Part shown: positions 43,575 through 51,708 of the stretch, piece after piece
Layout: every line of letters begins with the position of its first letter
How positions within the stretch are numbered: the first letter of the stretch is position 1
Source of the DNA: Megasphaera sp. NM10
GTDB taxonomy: Bacteria; Bacillota; Negativicutes; Veillonellales; Megasphaeraceae
Length of the DNA stretch: 64,000 nt
Assembly (NCBI RefSeq): GCF_000417505.1
Contig: NZ_APHY01000016.1
Location: 1-64,000, forward strand
Direction of reading: 5' to 3'
Notes under the pieces: generated by a model
Told to the model about the DNA's origin: nothing
Seen by the model: the letters and a program-made list of their open reading frames with translations, nothing else
Databases searched by the model: none
Program-made: the position numbers and the translations under genes

Positions 43575-46229
43575 CGTTTCATCCTCTTCTTTCTTTGGTG
43601 TACTGAGATTTTGTAATGTATATCCAGCAGTAGTGATGACTTTTTTGAAGTCCTCTGCGGAGATAGCTTTGTCAGCCGAGACATCGGCTTTTTGACCATC
43701 GAGGTCGACGACGGCATCGGTGACGCCGTCCATGGCTTTCAGGACTTTCGTGACCGTAGCCACGCAGTGCTGGCACATCATGCCTTCGATGGACAGGGTA
43801 TAGTGATACGGAGCCGGAACGGCTGCCACTTCGGGAACCGGCGTTTGCGTCGCTGCCTGTGCAGCTTTCGGGCTACTGGTTTCCGGCGCCGATGTTTCAC
43901 GTGAAACATCGGTACTGTGCGTCGTCTTGAAGAAGCGCAGGCGCAGGGCGTTCATGCAGACCGTGAAGCTCGACAGACTCATGGCAGCGGCGCCGATCAT
44001 GGGATTGAGGCGGATGCCAAAGGCCGGATAGAGGACGCCTGCAGCCAGGGGGATGCAGATGACGTTGTAGAAGAAGGCCCAGAACAGGTTTTCTTTGATA
44101 TTCTTGATGACAGCCTTGCTCAGGCGGATGGCGCTGACGGCGTCGAGGAGGTCGCTGCGCATGAGGACGGCATCGGCGCTTTCGATGGCGACGTCGGTCC
44201 CGGCACCGATGGCCATGCCCAGATCGGCTTTGGCCAGGGCCGGCGCATCGTTGATGCCGTCACCAATCATGGCGACTTTATGGCCTTCGGCCTGGAGGGC
44301 GGCGATGTGTTTTTCTTTATCCTGCGGCAGGACGCCGGCGATGACCTGGGGAATATGCAGGCGCTGGCGGATGGCTTCGGCTGTGCGCTGGTTGTCGCCT
44401 GTGAGCATGACGACGTTGATGCCCATTTTGGCAAAGTCGGCAATGGCTTCGGCGCTGGTCTCTTTTTCGACGTCGGCTACGGCGATGATACCGATGATTT
44501 CTTTGTCGTCAGCAAAGAGGAGCGGCGTCTTGCCGTCGTCAGCCAGGGCATTGAGGCTGGCCGTGATGGCTTTGGTGTCGATATGGGCTTCGTCCATGAG
44601 GCGCGTGTTGCCGGCATAATAGGTCCTGCCGTCGATGACGGCCTGGACGCCGCGGCCGAAGAGGGCCTTGAAATCGCTGGCTGTCCTGCCGGTCAGCTGA
44701 TGGTCGCCGGCATAGGTCGTAATAGCTTCGGCCAGGGGATGTTCGCTGCCTTTTTCCAGGGCTGCAGCGATGGCGACGAGGTCTTCTTTCGTGCCTTTCA
44801 GGGGAAGGATATCCGTGACTTTCGGACGGCCTTCGGTAATGGTACCGGTCTTATCCATGACGACCGTGTCGATGGCATGGGCCGTTTCCAGGGCTTCGCC
44901 GGATTTGATGAGGATACCGTTTTCAGCCCCTTTGCCAGTGCCGACCATGATGGCGACTGGCGTAGCCAGGCCCAGGGCGCACGGGCAGGAGATGACCAGG
45001 ACGGAGATGGCCGTCGAGAAGGCGAATTCGGCGTCGACGCCCATGACGAAGTACCAGATGAGGCCTGTAATGATGGCGATGGTGATGACGGCCGGGACGA
45101 AGTAACCCGAAATGGTATCGGCCATCTTGGCGATAGGTGCCTTGCTGGCACTGGCTTCATCGACGAGCTTGATGATCTGGCTGATCGTCGTGTCGTCGCC
45201 GACGCGGCGGGCTGTGATGTGGATGAAACCCGTCTTGTTTATCGTAGCCGACGTGACTTTATCGCCGACTTGTTTTTCTACAGGGATGCTTTCGCCAGTA
45301 ATGGCGGCTTCATCGACGCTGGTCGTCCCTTCAGAAATGATACCGTCTGCCGGGATGCTTTCACCCGGACGGATGACGATTTCATCGCCGACGACGAGGT
45401 CTTCGACGGGAATGACCGTTTCGACGCCGTTGCGCAGGACCGTGGCCTGTTTCGGCGCCAGGTCCATCAATTTTTCGATGGCCGTACTGGTCTTGCCTTT
45501 GGCGCGGGCTTCGAGGTATTTACCGATGTCGATGAGGGTGACGATCATACCGGCCGATTCAAAGTACAGATTGGTGCTGTACTGGGCGACGAGGGCCCAG
45601 TCGCCATGGCCCATGCCCCAGCTCATGCGGAAAATGGCGAAGACGCCGTACAGGGCAGCTGCCATGGAACCCATGCCGACCAGGCTGTCCATGTTCGGGG
45701 CGCCCTGGAAGAGGTTGCGGAAGCCGTTGACATAATACTTGCGGTTCAAGTACATGATCGGCAGGATCAGTAAGAACTGGGTAAAGGCGAAGGTAATGGC
45801 ATTTTCATCGCCGTGGAAGACATACTGGAAACCTTCCGGTACGGGGATGCCGAACCATTCGTAGAACATGTGGTGCATGGCGATGTACATGACCGGGATG
45901 AGGAAGACGATGGACCAGATGAGGCGGTGCTTCATGGATTTCATTTCTTCCTTGGCTATGTCAGAGGCGCTCTTTTGCGGAGCGCCGGCCTGTTTCTGGC
46001 TGCCGCCTTCGGCCGGGCTGGCTCCGTAGCCGGCGTCGACGACGGCCTGGATGATGTCTTGCTCGCTGACGACATTTTCATCGTACGAGGCCTGCATACT
46101 GTTGGTCAGCAGGTTGACGCTGGCCTTGTCGATGCCGTCCAGCTTGTTGACGGCTTTTTCCACGCGGGACGAGCAGGCGGAACAGCTCATGCCTGTGATG
46201 TTGAATTTTTCGTGCTTCAACGGACTCAC
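43371..46229 (-). CDS. copA: Copper-exporting P1B-type ATPase with one N-terminal and two C-terminal HMA domains
   Basis: A 952-residue Cu(I) pump. The N-terminal HMA has ITGMSCSACSS. The membrane motif CPC is at about 415-417, TGES, DKTGT (Asp459), EHPLAEA and GDGINDAPALAKAD form the ATPase core. After the eighth helix a Ser/Thr/Pro/Ala linker (about 765-808) leads to two further HMA domains, both with IEGMMCQHC (about 810-872 and 886-952). C-terminal HMA domains are unusual in CopA. An ATG at residue 886 with GAGGATG before it could also start a free chaperone. The linker DNA carries a parS site. csoR lies 4 bp upstream. Confidence 0.94.
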   Translation of the reverse strand: MSPLKHEKFNITGMSCSACSSRVEKAVNKLDGIDKASVNLLTNSMQASYDENVVSEQDIIQAVVDAGYGASPAEGGSQKQAGAPQKSASDIAKEEMKSMKHRLIWSIVFLIPVMYIAMHHMFYEWFGIPVPEGFQYVFHGDENAITFAFTQFLLILPIMYLNRKYYVNGFRNLFQGAPNMDSLVGMGSMAAALYGVFAIFRMSWGMGHGDWALVAQYSTNLYFESAGMIVTLIDIGKYLEARAKGKTSTAIEKLMDLAPKQATVLRNGVETVIPVEDLVVGDEIVIRPGESIPADGIISEGTTSVDEAAITGESIPVEKQVGDKVTSATINKTGFIHITARRVGDDTTISQIIKLVDEASASKAPIAKMADTISGYFVPAVITIAIITGLIWYFVMGVDAEFAFSTAISVLVISCPCALGLATPVAIMVGTGKGAENGILIKSGEALETAHAIDTVVMDKTGTITEGRPKVTDILPLKGTKEDLVAIAAALEKGSEHPLAEAITTYAGDHQLTGRTASDFKALFGRGVQAVIDGRTYYAGNTRLMDEAHIDTKAITASLNALADDGKTPLLFADDKEIIGIIAVADVEKETSAEAIADFAKMGINVVMLTGDNQRTAEAIRQRLHIPQVIAGVLPQDKEKHIAALQAEGHKVAMIGDGINDAPALAKADLGMAIGAGTDVAIESADAVLMRSDLLDAVSAIRLSKAVIKNIKENLFWAFFYNVICIPLAAGVLYPAFGIRLNPMIGAAAMSLSSFTVCMNALRLRFFKTTHSTDVSRETSAPETSSPKAAQAATQTPVPEVAAVPAPYHYTLSIEGMMCQHCVATVTKVLKAMDGVTDAVVDLDGQKADVSADKAISAEDFKKVITTAGYTLQNLSTPKKEEDETMEKTLKIEGMMCQHCQKHVHDALAAMDGVTAVTVDLEGKKADVTTSKDIPTEAFAKVIADAGYELVK
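43893..43908. other. Perfect parS site inside copA
   Basis: TGTTTCACGTGAAACA is the 16-bp ParB/Spo0J palindrome without a mismatch. It lies in the linker coding sequence (DVSRET) of copA, 31 kb from oriC. A ParB protein is encoded at 54679. Confidence 0.93.
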
Positions 46230-46233
46230 TCCT

Positions 46234-46554
46234 TTATTTCATGAGTTTCTGAAGGGCGCAGACGAGTTCATCGACGACTTCGTCTTTGCCTTCACGGATG
46301 TCGTGGACGACGCAGGACTTGATATGCTGGCCCAGGAGTTCCTTATTGAAAGAATTCAATGCCGACTGGATGGCACTGACCTGAGTCAGGATATCAATGC
46401 AGTAGCGGTCGTCTTCGACCATCTTTCGCACACCCCGTACCTGGCCCTCGATGCGGTTCAGGCGGGAAATGAGCGATTTATACTCTTTGCCCTCTTTGTT
46501 GCGATACTTATGTTTCTCCGTATCGCAGCAGGGACAGACTTTCTTTTCGTCCAT
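46234..46554 (-). CDS. csoR: Copper-sensing repressor CsoR
   Basis: A 106-residue DUF156 helical repressor. The Cu(I) ligands are present as Cys52 (DRYCIDIL), His77 and Cys81 (GQHIKSC). The conserved RLNRIEGQVRG helix provides DNA and tetramer contacts. An N-terminal extension VCPCCDTEKH adds three Cys, not found in the textbook proteins. It is 4 bp upstream of copA with GAAAGGAG before the ATG. It would bind the two palindromes in its promoter and release them when Cu(I) binds. Confidence 0.95.
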   Translation of the reverse strand: MDEKKVCPCCDTEKHKYRNKEGKEYKSLISRLNRIEGQVRGVRKMVEDDRYCIDILTQVSAIQSALNSFNKELLGQHIKSCVVHDIREGKDEVVDELVCALQKLMK

Positions 46555-46578
46555 AATTGAGTTCTCCTTTCATTTAAA

Positions 46579-46629
46579 TACCCCTATGGGGTACATTGAT
46601 ATAATATACCGATATGGGGTATATGTCAA
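46579..46629 (-). promoter_or_regulatory. csoR-copA promoter with two CsoR operators
   Basis: On the minus strand, TTGACA (complement at 46624-46629) and TATTAT (46601-46606) have a 17-bp spacer. Operator one, TACCGATATGGGGTA (46607-46621), fills the spacer. Operator two, TACCCCTATGGGGTA (46579-46593), is a perfect 15-bp palindrome over the transcript start. Both match the TACCC/GGGTA CsoR pattern. Confidence 0.9.
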
Positions 46630-46636
46630 GGGGGTT

Positions 46637-46709
46637 TTAGCGGTTAGTAGTTAGGGGTTAGGGGCTAGCGGATGGTTTTTAATTTGTAGGGGCGCCCACG
46701 GACCCCTAC
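46637..46709. repeat. TTAG tract with a minimal GTAGGGG hairpin
   Basis: TTTAGCGGTTAGTAGTTAGG and following TTAGGGGCTAG units lead into GCGGATGGTTTTTAATTT. The composite palindrome is then replaced by GTAGGGGCGCC...GGACCCCTAC (46686-46709). It shows one family inserted in another. Confidence 0.65.
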
Positions 46710-46730
46710 GAACGCTAACCGCGGATTGTT

Positions 46731-46783
46731 AAAAAAAGGACTACGTATGATGATATAAGCCCTCATACGATAGTCCTTTTTCT
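46731..46783. terminator. Bidirectional terminator-like hairpin
   Basis: AAAAAAAGGACTACGTATGA pairs with TCATACGATAGTCCTTTTT. It carries A and T tracts on both sides and no nearby gene uses it obviously, apart from possible readthrough around csoR. Confidence 0.7.
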
Positions 46784-46928
46784 GTAGGGGCGTCCGCCCC
46801 GGGATTATGCGATTTCACTGTAGGGGCGACCGCGTGGGGCGCCCGCTCCGGAATATGTCTGATATCCCAATCAGTTTGCCAGGGGAATCATCCCAGTTCC
46901 TAACGGGTCGCCCACGTGCGACCCCTAC
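46784..46928. repeat. Nested GTAGGGG elements (145 bp)
   Basis: Two left ends, GTAGGGGCGTCC (46784) and GTAGGGGCGACC (46820), share one right end GCGACCCCTAC (46928). The inner copy has GTGGGGCGCCCGCTCC as in 30310-30326. A TAACACTAACCACTAACC tract follows at 46957-46984. Confidence 0.72.
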
Positions 46929-46984
46929 GGTGCGGCCATGAGGCCGCCACGAGCCACTAACACTAACCACTAACCACTAACCAT

Positions 46985-47018
46985 TAAAAAAAGCTGCCGC
47001 AAAGCGACAGCTTTTTTA
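46985..47018 (-). terminator. Terminator of the OmpH/Skp-like gene (GTCGC-stem family)
   Basis: AAAAAGCTGCCGC pairs with GCGACAGCTTTTT around AAA. It is directly after the stop of the gene on the minus strand. Confidence 0.88.
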
Positions 47019-47021
47019 CTC

Positions 47022-47450
47022 CTATTTCAACAATGCTTTTACAGCTTCTGTTTCATCCGTAGCGTTTTCAGTACCGGAGATGATGGCACCCTGGACTACG
47101 ATGCAGTCGAGGCCTTTGTCCTTGCGGACCTGTTCGACTTTGGAAACGACGTCTTTTTCAATGGGGACGATCAGTTTGTTTTCCAATTTGCTCAAGTTCT
47201 GAGCCAATTCACGGCCGAGGTTCTGGCGTTCCTGGTCGGTCTTCATTTTCGGAGCTTTTTTAGCGAACTGTTCGTTAGCGTCTTTAACGGCAGCCTGCAT
47301 CTGGGCGCTGACTTTCGGGAAGTCCTTATGGGACTGTACCAATGTATCGAAGTTGACGACACCGACGCCGGAAGCAAAGGCCGACGAAACAGCGACGAGG
47401 CTCATCATTCCCATAACGGCAAGGGATGCTAATTGTTTTTTCAGTTTCAT
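47022..47450 (-). CDS. OmpH/Skp-family periplasmic chaperone-like protein
   Basis: A 142-residue exported protein. The signal peptide MKLKKQLASLAVMGMMSLVA ends at AFA. The mature part begins with the family's VGVVNFDTLVQSHKDF and continues as an amphipathic, Lys/Gln-rich helix. It closes with LDCIVVQGAIISGTENATD, the Skp-like return strand. Skp escorts unfolded outer-membrane proteins through the periplasm, which fits an organism with an outer membrane. It is shorter in the helical arm than E. coli Skp. It stands alone, followed by a terminator. Confidence 0.85.
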   Translation of the reverse strand: MKLKKQLASLAVMGMMSLVAVSSAFASGVGVVNFDTLVQSHKDFPKVSAQMQAAVKDANEQFAKKAPKMKTDQERQNLGRELAQNLSKLENKLIVPIEKDVVSKVEQVRKDKGLDCIVVQGAIISGTENATDETEAVKALLK

Positions 47451-47554
47451 AATGTATTCCTCCTGTGCCGCAGAGCGGCTGAATTACTCTTTCTTACTAT
47501 GGTTCTATTCGTATATTATAACAAACTTACCGATAAAGTACAACCTGCACAGAA

Positions 47555-47968
47555 TCAGGCTTTTTCGTCGTCGCCTTCTGCTTTGTCTTCTTCATCGTCG
47601 TGAATATAAATGTATTTGTCTTTTTTCATCTTGTCGATGATTTCCGGTGCCATGGCGATGAGTTTTTCAAAGGCCGAAGCCTGGTAGCCATCTTTCTTGA
47701 TGGAGAACATTTCTACCCGGTCCCCTTTGATGACCAGGATGGCAGCTGGTTCCATCTTGGCACCGCCGCCGCTGCCGGCACTGCTGCGCCCGTTTTCGGT
47801 CTTGCCGTTGACGCCGCCGGACCCGAAGCCAAAGGTGACGTCTACGAACGGTACCAGGATGGCGTCACCGATGTGGACGGCCTGGCCGACGACGGTTTCG
47901 ACTTTGATCATTTCTTTGAAACTTTCAAAAATTTGTTCCAAGTTGTTCTTGATGTACGAGTTATCCAT
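47555..47968 (-). CDS. gerW: GerW/YtfJ family protein
   Basis: A 137-residue protein with the family core MIKVETVVGQAVHIGDAILV, PFVDVTFGFGSGG and MEPAAILVIKGDRVEMFSI. GerW is a sporulation-associated protein in Bacillus; Negativicutes often keep it, whether or not they sporulate, so a role here is open. A charged tail (HDDEEDKAEGDDEKA) is unusual. It overlaps the DUF2953 gene by 8 bp, the same order as Bacillus ytfI-ytfJ. Confidence 0.88.
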   Translation of the reverse strand: MDNSYIKNNLEQIFESFKEMIKVETVVGQAVHIGDAILVPFVDVTFGFGSGGVNGKTENGRSSAGSGGGAKMEPAAILVIKGDRVEMFSIKKDGYQASAFEKLIAMAPEIIDKMKKDKYIYIHDDEEDKAEGDDEKA

Positions 47969-48708
47969 GTTGTTCCTCCTTGTTCACAGCGTGCCACTCA
48001 GCCCATAAACGGCGTACAGGCCGGGAGGCGGCAAAGGCGGCTGTAAACAGAAGCAGCACTGCCGGATATAGACGGCCCGAAGCACGGACGGTACAGTCAT
48101 ACTGTTCCTCTACGAAATTGAATTGTAAGTCTGTGACGCTCCCCGGACAGATGGCATAGAGGGCACCGGCCAGCATCCCCGTTTCATGCGGTTCAGGGAG
48201 GCCGACGATGCCGGTCAGGGTGAAGCGGCGGATTTGGCCGTGGCCGAGCAGGCGCGACAGCCAGGTGAAGAAAGCCGCTAAAAAGTCGGCATTGAAGAAG
48301 CTGGCTAAGAACCGGCGTATGGGCGGTTTCTTTTTTTTTCGCTTCTTTCGCGTCACTCTGTGCTGGGGCATCCGGCCCTTCCTGGCGGAGCAGGTCTTCA
48401 TACGTGAGGCGCTGGCTTTCTTTTTCCAGTTCGTCCCAGGCCTTTTCTTCCTCTTCCGCTGTAGGGAGCGGCGGTTCGACAGACCCTTTCACGGCAGGGC
48501 TGCGCTTCCAGCACATATGCAGTTCATGATGCGGCTCCTCGCCCAGCGTATAGGACCAGGATGCATCGGCCAATTTCCGGCCCCATCGGCCCTGGCCTTC
48601 GATGTGGAAAGGCGTCCCGATATGGATGGTAAGGGCGTAGGAGACGGGCAGGCAGAGGATGAGCAGTATGCAGCTGAATAAGATGGCAAGGATGACGATG
48701 ATTGCCAT
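47961..48708 (-). pseudogene. DUF2953 (YtfI-like) membrane protein, frame broken at an A9 run
   Basis: The N-terminal part (48193-48708) begins with a membrane helix (IIVILAILFSCILLILCLPV) and an HIEGQGRWGRK region. The C-terminal part (from about 48330 down to 47961) has FTWLSRLLGHGQIRRFTLTG, GLPEPHETGMLAGALYAI and a second helix. Both belong to one DUF2953 protein. The frames meet in nine A residues (T9 on the plus strand, 48331-48339); eight would restore one frame. It precedes gerW as in Bacillus. A homopolymer error, a pseudogene or a switchable tract are all possible. Confidence 0.82.
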
Positions 48709-48781
48709 AGGGCAGCCCCCTTTTGTGAAAATAATCCGTTACTTTTATTTATTCGATGAACTCGGGGCGATTTCCTCTTTT

Positions 48782-49906
48782 TTAGGCGTCTTGTTTCGCT
48801 TTTTCTTGTTTATTGAAAATGCAGTCCACATCTTCGGCACCGAAGCAGCGGGAACAGGAAATGCACAGGGCCGGTTCGGTATCGCCCGATTTCCAGCGGT
48901 TCGGCAGGTCCGGCTGGCGCAGGTAGGGACGGCTCATGGACACGAAAGCCAGGTCTGTCGATTCCAGTGTATCTTCGATATCTTCGACCTTGCGGAAACC
49001 GCCGACGACGCCGACATCGATTTTGTCTTTCAGCATAGCTGCGGCTTCAGAGGCATAGGCTTTGAAATACATCGGTTCCTTTGTGCGGCGGATAGCCCGG
49101 ATCGGGCCCTTGCGCGGCAGGGACGATGTGTTGCCGCCGCTGACTTCGATGGCGTTTACACCCATGTCGGCCAGCCAGGTCATGACCTGCTTGCTTTCTT
49201 CAAAGGTCATGCTGCCGTCTTTCATGAAATCGGCACAGTTCAATTTGACCCAGACCGGATAATCGGCGCCGACGGCCTGGCGCATGGCGGCGACACATTC
49301 CAGGAGGAAGCGGGCCCGGTTTTCCAGGCTGCCGCCGTAGGCATCGGTGCGGGTGTTGAAATGGGGCGACAAGAACTTGCTGGCCAGGTAGCCGTGGGCG
49401 CCGTGGAACTGGACGCCGTCGAAACCGGCGGCCTTGGCTCTGGCAGCGGCTTTGGCGACGGCTTCCGTCAGTTCGTGGATCTGGTCGACTGTCAGGGCCT
49501 GCGATTCCTGGGTCCACTTGCCGACCTTTTCCGTAACGCCGCTGGGGCTGATGATAATGCGCGTTTCCCCTTCCGGGATTTCCGGCAGGAGGATGGCGGA
49601 CCCCATGACGACGAGCTGGGCGATGATTTTTCCGCCGTGCTGGTGGACGCGGTGGACGACCTGGGACAGCGGGGCAATACATTCATCATCGTCGATGCGG
49701 ATCTGGCAGTGCTGACGCGGTTCCATTTTGGTAGTAGCCATCATGCCGGTAATAATGATACCGGCACCGCCGTCGGCCAGATTTTCATACATTTGGGCCA
49801 GCTTTTCTGTCGGAAGGCCGTAGTTCCCCATTCCTTCAAAGGTAGCAGAACGGACAAGGCGGCACTTCGCTTCAATACCGCCGATGTGACATGTATCAAA
49901 TAACAT
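48782..49906 (-). CDS. NADH:flavin oxidoreductase (Old Yellow Enzyme family)
   Basis: A 374-residue TIM-barrel FMN enzyme. RLVRSATFEGMGNYG opens the barrel, and the active-site region FDGVQFHGAHGYLASKFLSPHFNTRTDAYGG carries the HxxH-like pair and the DxYGG motif. VGVVGGFRK is the phosphate-binding turn. A C-terminal CISCSRCFG pair resembles the cluster-binding start of longer 2,4-dienoyl-CoA reductases, but the second half is absent, so this is the short ene-reductase type. The ATG at 49906 has GGAGAGA upstream; an earlier start would read through the promoter. Confidence 0.88.
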   Translation of the reverse strand: MLFDTCHIGGIEAKCRLVRSATFEGMGNYGLPTEKLAQMYENLADGGAGIIITGMMATTKMEPRQHCQIRIDDDECIAPLSQVVHRVHQHGGKIIAQLVVMGSAILLPEIPEGETRIIISPSGVTEKVGKWTQESQALTVDQIHELTEAVAKAAARAKAAGFDGVQFHGAHGYLASKFLSPHFNTRTDAYGGSLENRARFLLECVAAMRQAVGADYPVWVKLNCADFMKDGSMTFEESKQVMTWLADMGVNAIEVSGGNTSSLPRKGPIRAIRRTKEPMYFKAYASEAAAMLKDKIDVGVVGGFRKVEDIEDTLESTDLAFVSMSRPYLRQPDLPNRWKSGDTEPALCISCSRCFGAEDVDCIFNKQEKAKQDA

Positions 49907-49957
49907 GGTAGAAATCTCTCCTTGGTAATAAAAAATGAATTTCAGTTTATCCCGAAT

Positions 49958-49986
49958 ATTATACAATATTTGAGGAAATAAGCCAA
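49958..49986 (-). promoter_or_regulatory. Promoter of the flavin oxidoreductase gene, overlapping a tandem repeat
   Basis: On the minus strand TTGGCT (complement 49981-49986) and TATAAT (49958-49963) have a 17-bp spacer. The -35 lies inside one unit of a 25-bp tandem repeat. Confidence 0.7.
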
Positions 49987-50017
49987 TGCATTATTTGAGG
50001 AAATAAGCCAATGCATT
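49968..50017. repeat. Exact 25-bp tandem duplication
   Basis: Two identical copies (49968-49992 and 49993-50017) of a unit that starts ATTTGAGGAAATAAGCCAAT and ends GCATT. Each contains a TTGGCT -35 box on the minus strand. Confidence 0.95.
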
Positions 50018-50044
50018 GTTTTTTGAACATTTGGGAGTTCATTT

Positions 50045-50079
50045 TAAAAAGGGCTTGTCGTCGTGCGACAAGCCCTTGG
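50045..50079. terminator. Terminator after the MerR gene (GTCGC-stem family)
   Basis: AAAAAGGGCTTGTCG and CGACAAGCCCTT pair around TCGTG; it is just beyond the MerR stop on the minus strand. Confidence 0.82.
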
Positions 50080-50083
50080 CTAT

Positions 50084-50518
50084 TCACTTATTGGGATCAT
50101 CAGGAGGTTTTTTACCTGTTTCTCGTTCATATTCATCGAAATCAATTTTGCTTTCTGAACCGAGTTCCAATGCTTTTTTATAGTACCATTCTTTAAAATC
50201 CAGCTCTTCCATGTAGTACTGCAGTTGTTCAATCTGATCCAGGACAAACTGACGCTGCTGGCGGATGAGGGCCTGCCGTTCTTTCAGGCTTTCATCGCCG
50301 CGCTGAGCCAGTTCGGCATATTCGCGGATGCGCTTGATGGGCATGCCCGTATTTTTCAGGCAGGTCAGCAGGTGGAGCCAGCGAATATCCATATCGCTGA
50401 AGAGACGGATACCGTTTTTCCGTTCTACCTGGGGCAGCAGCCCTTCTTTGTCATAATAGCGGATGGCAGACGGACTGATACCAGTCATCTGCGCCGCTTG
50501 TGAAATCGTATAAGACAT
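50084..50518 (-). CDS. MerR-family transcriptional regulator
   Basis: A 144-residue regulator with an N-terminal winged helix (YTISQAAQMTGISPSAIRYYDKEGLLP, RLFSDMDIRWLHLLTCLKNTGMP). A coiled coil (ERQALIRQQRQFVLDQIEQLQ) and a short acidic tail follow. It has no metal-binding Cys, so it belongs with the organic-ligand or stress types (a TipAL/BmrR-like reading). It follows the hydrolase gene by 12 bp and has GGGAGATA before the ATG. A 19-bp-spacer promoter upstream of the hydrolase is its probable target. Confidence 0.9.
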   Translation of the reverse strand: MSYTISQAAQMTGISPSAIRYYDKEGLLPQVERKNGIRLFSDMDIRWLHLLTCLKNTGMPIKRIREYAELAQRGDESLKERQALIRQQRQFVLDQIEQLQYYMEELDFKEWYYKKALELGSESKIDFDEYERETGKKPPDDPNK

Positions 50519-50530
50519 AGTTTATCTCCC

Positions 50531-51655
50531 TTATTTTAAATACTGCCGGTAGAAGGCTTCGATTTTGTCGAAGGGAATGACATCCATTTTATAATACAGG
50601 TCGGTGTGTACGGCATCGGGGATGATCAGCAGTTCTTTGTTGTTCCCTTTCAGTTTCTTGAACGCGTCTTCGCTGAAGTAGCGGGAGTGGGCTTTTTCCC
50701 CGTGGATCATCAGTACGGCGCTTTCGATTTCATCAGCCCGGGACAGAAGGGGCATGTTCATGAAATCGAGCAGGGAACTGAGAGTTGCGCCTGTGGTGGA
50801 GCCGAAGGACCGGGGGCTGTAGCCGCGTTTTTCCTGGTAGTAGTCATGATAATCCTTGACGAACTGTGGCGTATCGGCTGTTACTTCTGTGGGGACACCG
50901 CCGGCCATTTTATAGGTGCCATTCCGGTAATCTTCTGTGCGCTGGGCGCTGATGGCTTTGCGGGCTTCCATCCGTTCTTTTTTTAGGGTTGCTTCATCTT
51001 TTTCATAGTCGAAATAGCCATTGGCGATGACCCGGCTCATGTCGTACATGGTAGATGTGACCGTAGCTTTGACGCGCGTATCCATGGCAGCGTCATTCAG
51101 AGCAAAGCCGCCCCAGCCGCAGATGCCGAGGATGCCAATTTTTTCCGGGGCGATGTTATTGCGGGTGGACAGGTAATCGACGGCGGCAGAAAAATCTTCC
51201 GTGTTGATATCCGGTGAGGTCGTGTTGCGCGGTTCGCCGGCGCTTTCCCCGGTAAAGGACGGGTCGAAAGCCAGGGTGATGAATCCCCGGGCCGCTAATT
51301 CCTGGGCATAGCGGCCGGAAACCTGTTCCTTAACGGCACCATAAGGACCGGCTACGGCAATGGCAGCGAGTTTTTCACCTTGTTTCATATTTTTCGGCGT
51401 ATAGAGGTCGCCGACTAACGTAATGCCATAGCGATTATGGAAGGTAATTTTTTGGTGAGCGACCTTCGCATTTTCTGGAAACGTCTTGTCCCATTTATTG
51501 GAAAGTGTTGCAGCGTCAATGGTTTCAGCCGGTGCTTTCGATGGAGCTGGGGCCTGGGCGGCATAACTGCTACCGGCACCTGCGCCGATGATGAAAAGGG
51601 AGCTGCACAGGGCAGCGAATACCATATTTTTCATGATGCGTTTTCTTAATTTCAT
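50531..51655 (-). CDS. Exported alpha/beta hydrolase
   Basis: A 374-residue protein with a signal sequence (VFAALCSSLFIIGAGAGSSY, cut near YAA-QAPA). The alpha/beta-hydrolase domain has AVAGPYGAVKEQVSGRYAQE, FDPSFTGESAGEP, GILGICGWGGFALNDAA around the nucleophile elbow, and a late HGEKAHSRYF with PDAVHTDLYY supplying the His. The elbow reads GICGWGG where esterases have GxSxG, so a Cys may replace Ser; this should be checked. The ATG at 51655 has AGGAGGCC 9 bp upstream. It forms an operon with the MerR gene. Confidence 0.85.
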   Translation of the reverse strand: MKLRKRIMKNMVFAALCSSLFIIGAGAGSSYAAQAPAPSKAPAETIDAATLSNKWDKTFPENAKVAHQKITFHNRYGITLVGDLYTPKNMKQGEKLAAIAVAGPYGAVKEQVSGRYAQELAARGFITLAFDPSFTGESAGEPRNTTSPDINTEDFSAAVDYLSTRNNIAPEKIGILGICGWGGFALNDAAMDTRVKATVTSTMYDMSRVIANGYFDYEKDEATLKKERMEARKAISAQRTEDYRNGTYKMAGGVPTEVTADTPQFVKDYHDYYQEKRGYSPRSFGSTTGATLSSLLDFMNMPLLSRADEIESAVLMIHGEKAHSRYFSEDAFKKLKGNNKELLIIPDAVHTDLYYKMDVIPFDKIEAFYRQYLK

Positions 51656-51708
51656 AATTATAGGCCTCCTGTCAGAAAATTTATAGCTCATTTGTATTTC
51701 ATGGCCTA

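Noticed and set aside
43917-45773. A 618-codon open frame antisense to copA
   Set aside because: It is the mirror of a high-GC coding region; the copA motifs are all on the minus strand.
46955-46984. CRISPR-like array of short repeats (TAACCACTAACC)
   Set aside because: The units are 6-9 bp, degenerate and without spacers; no cas genes are present.
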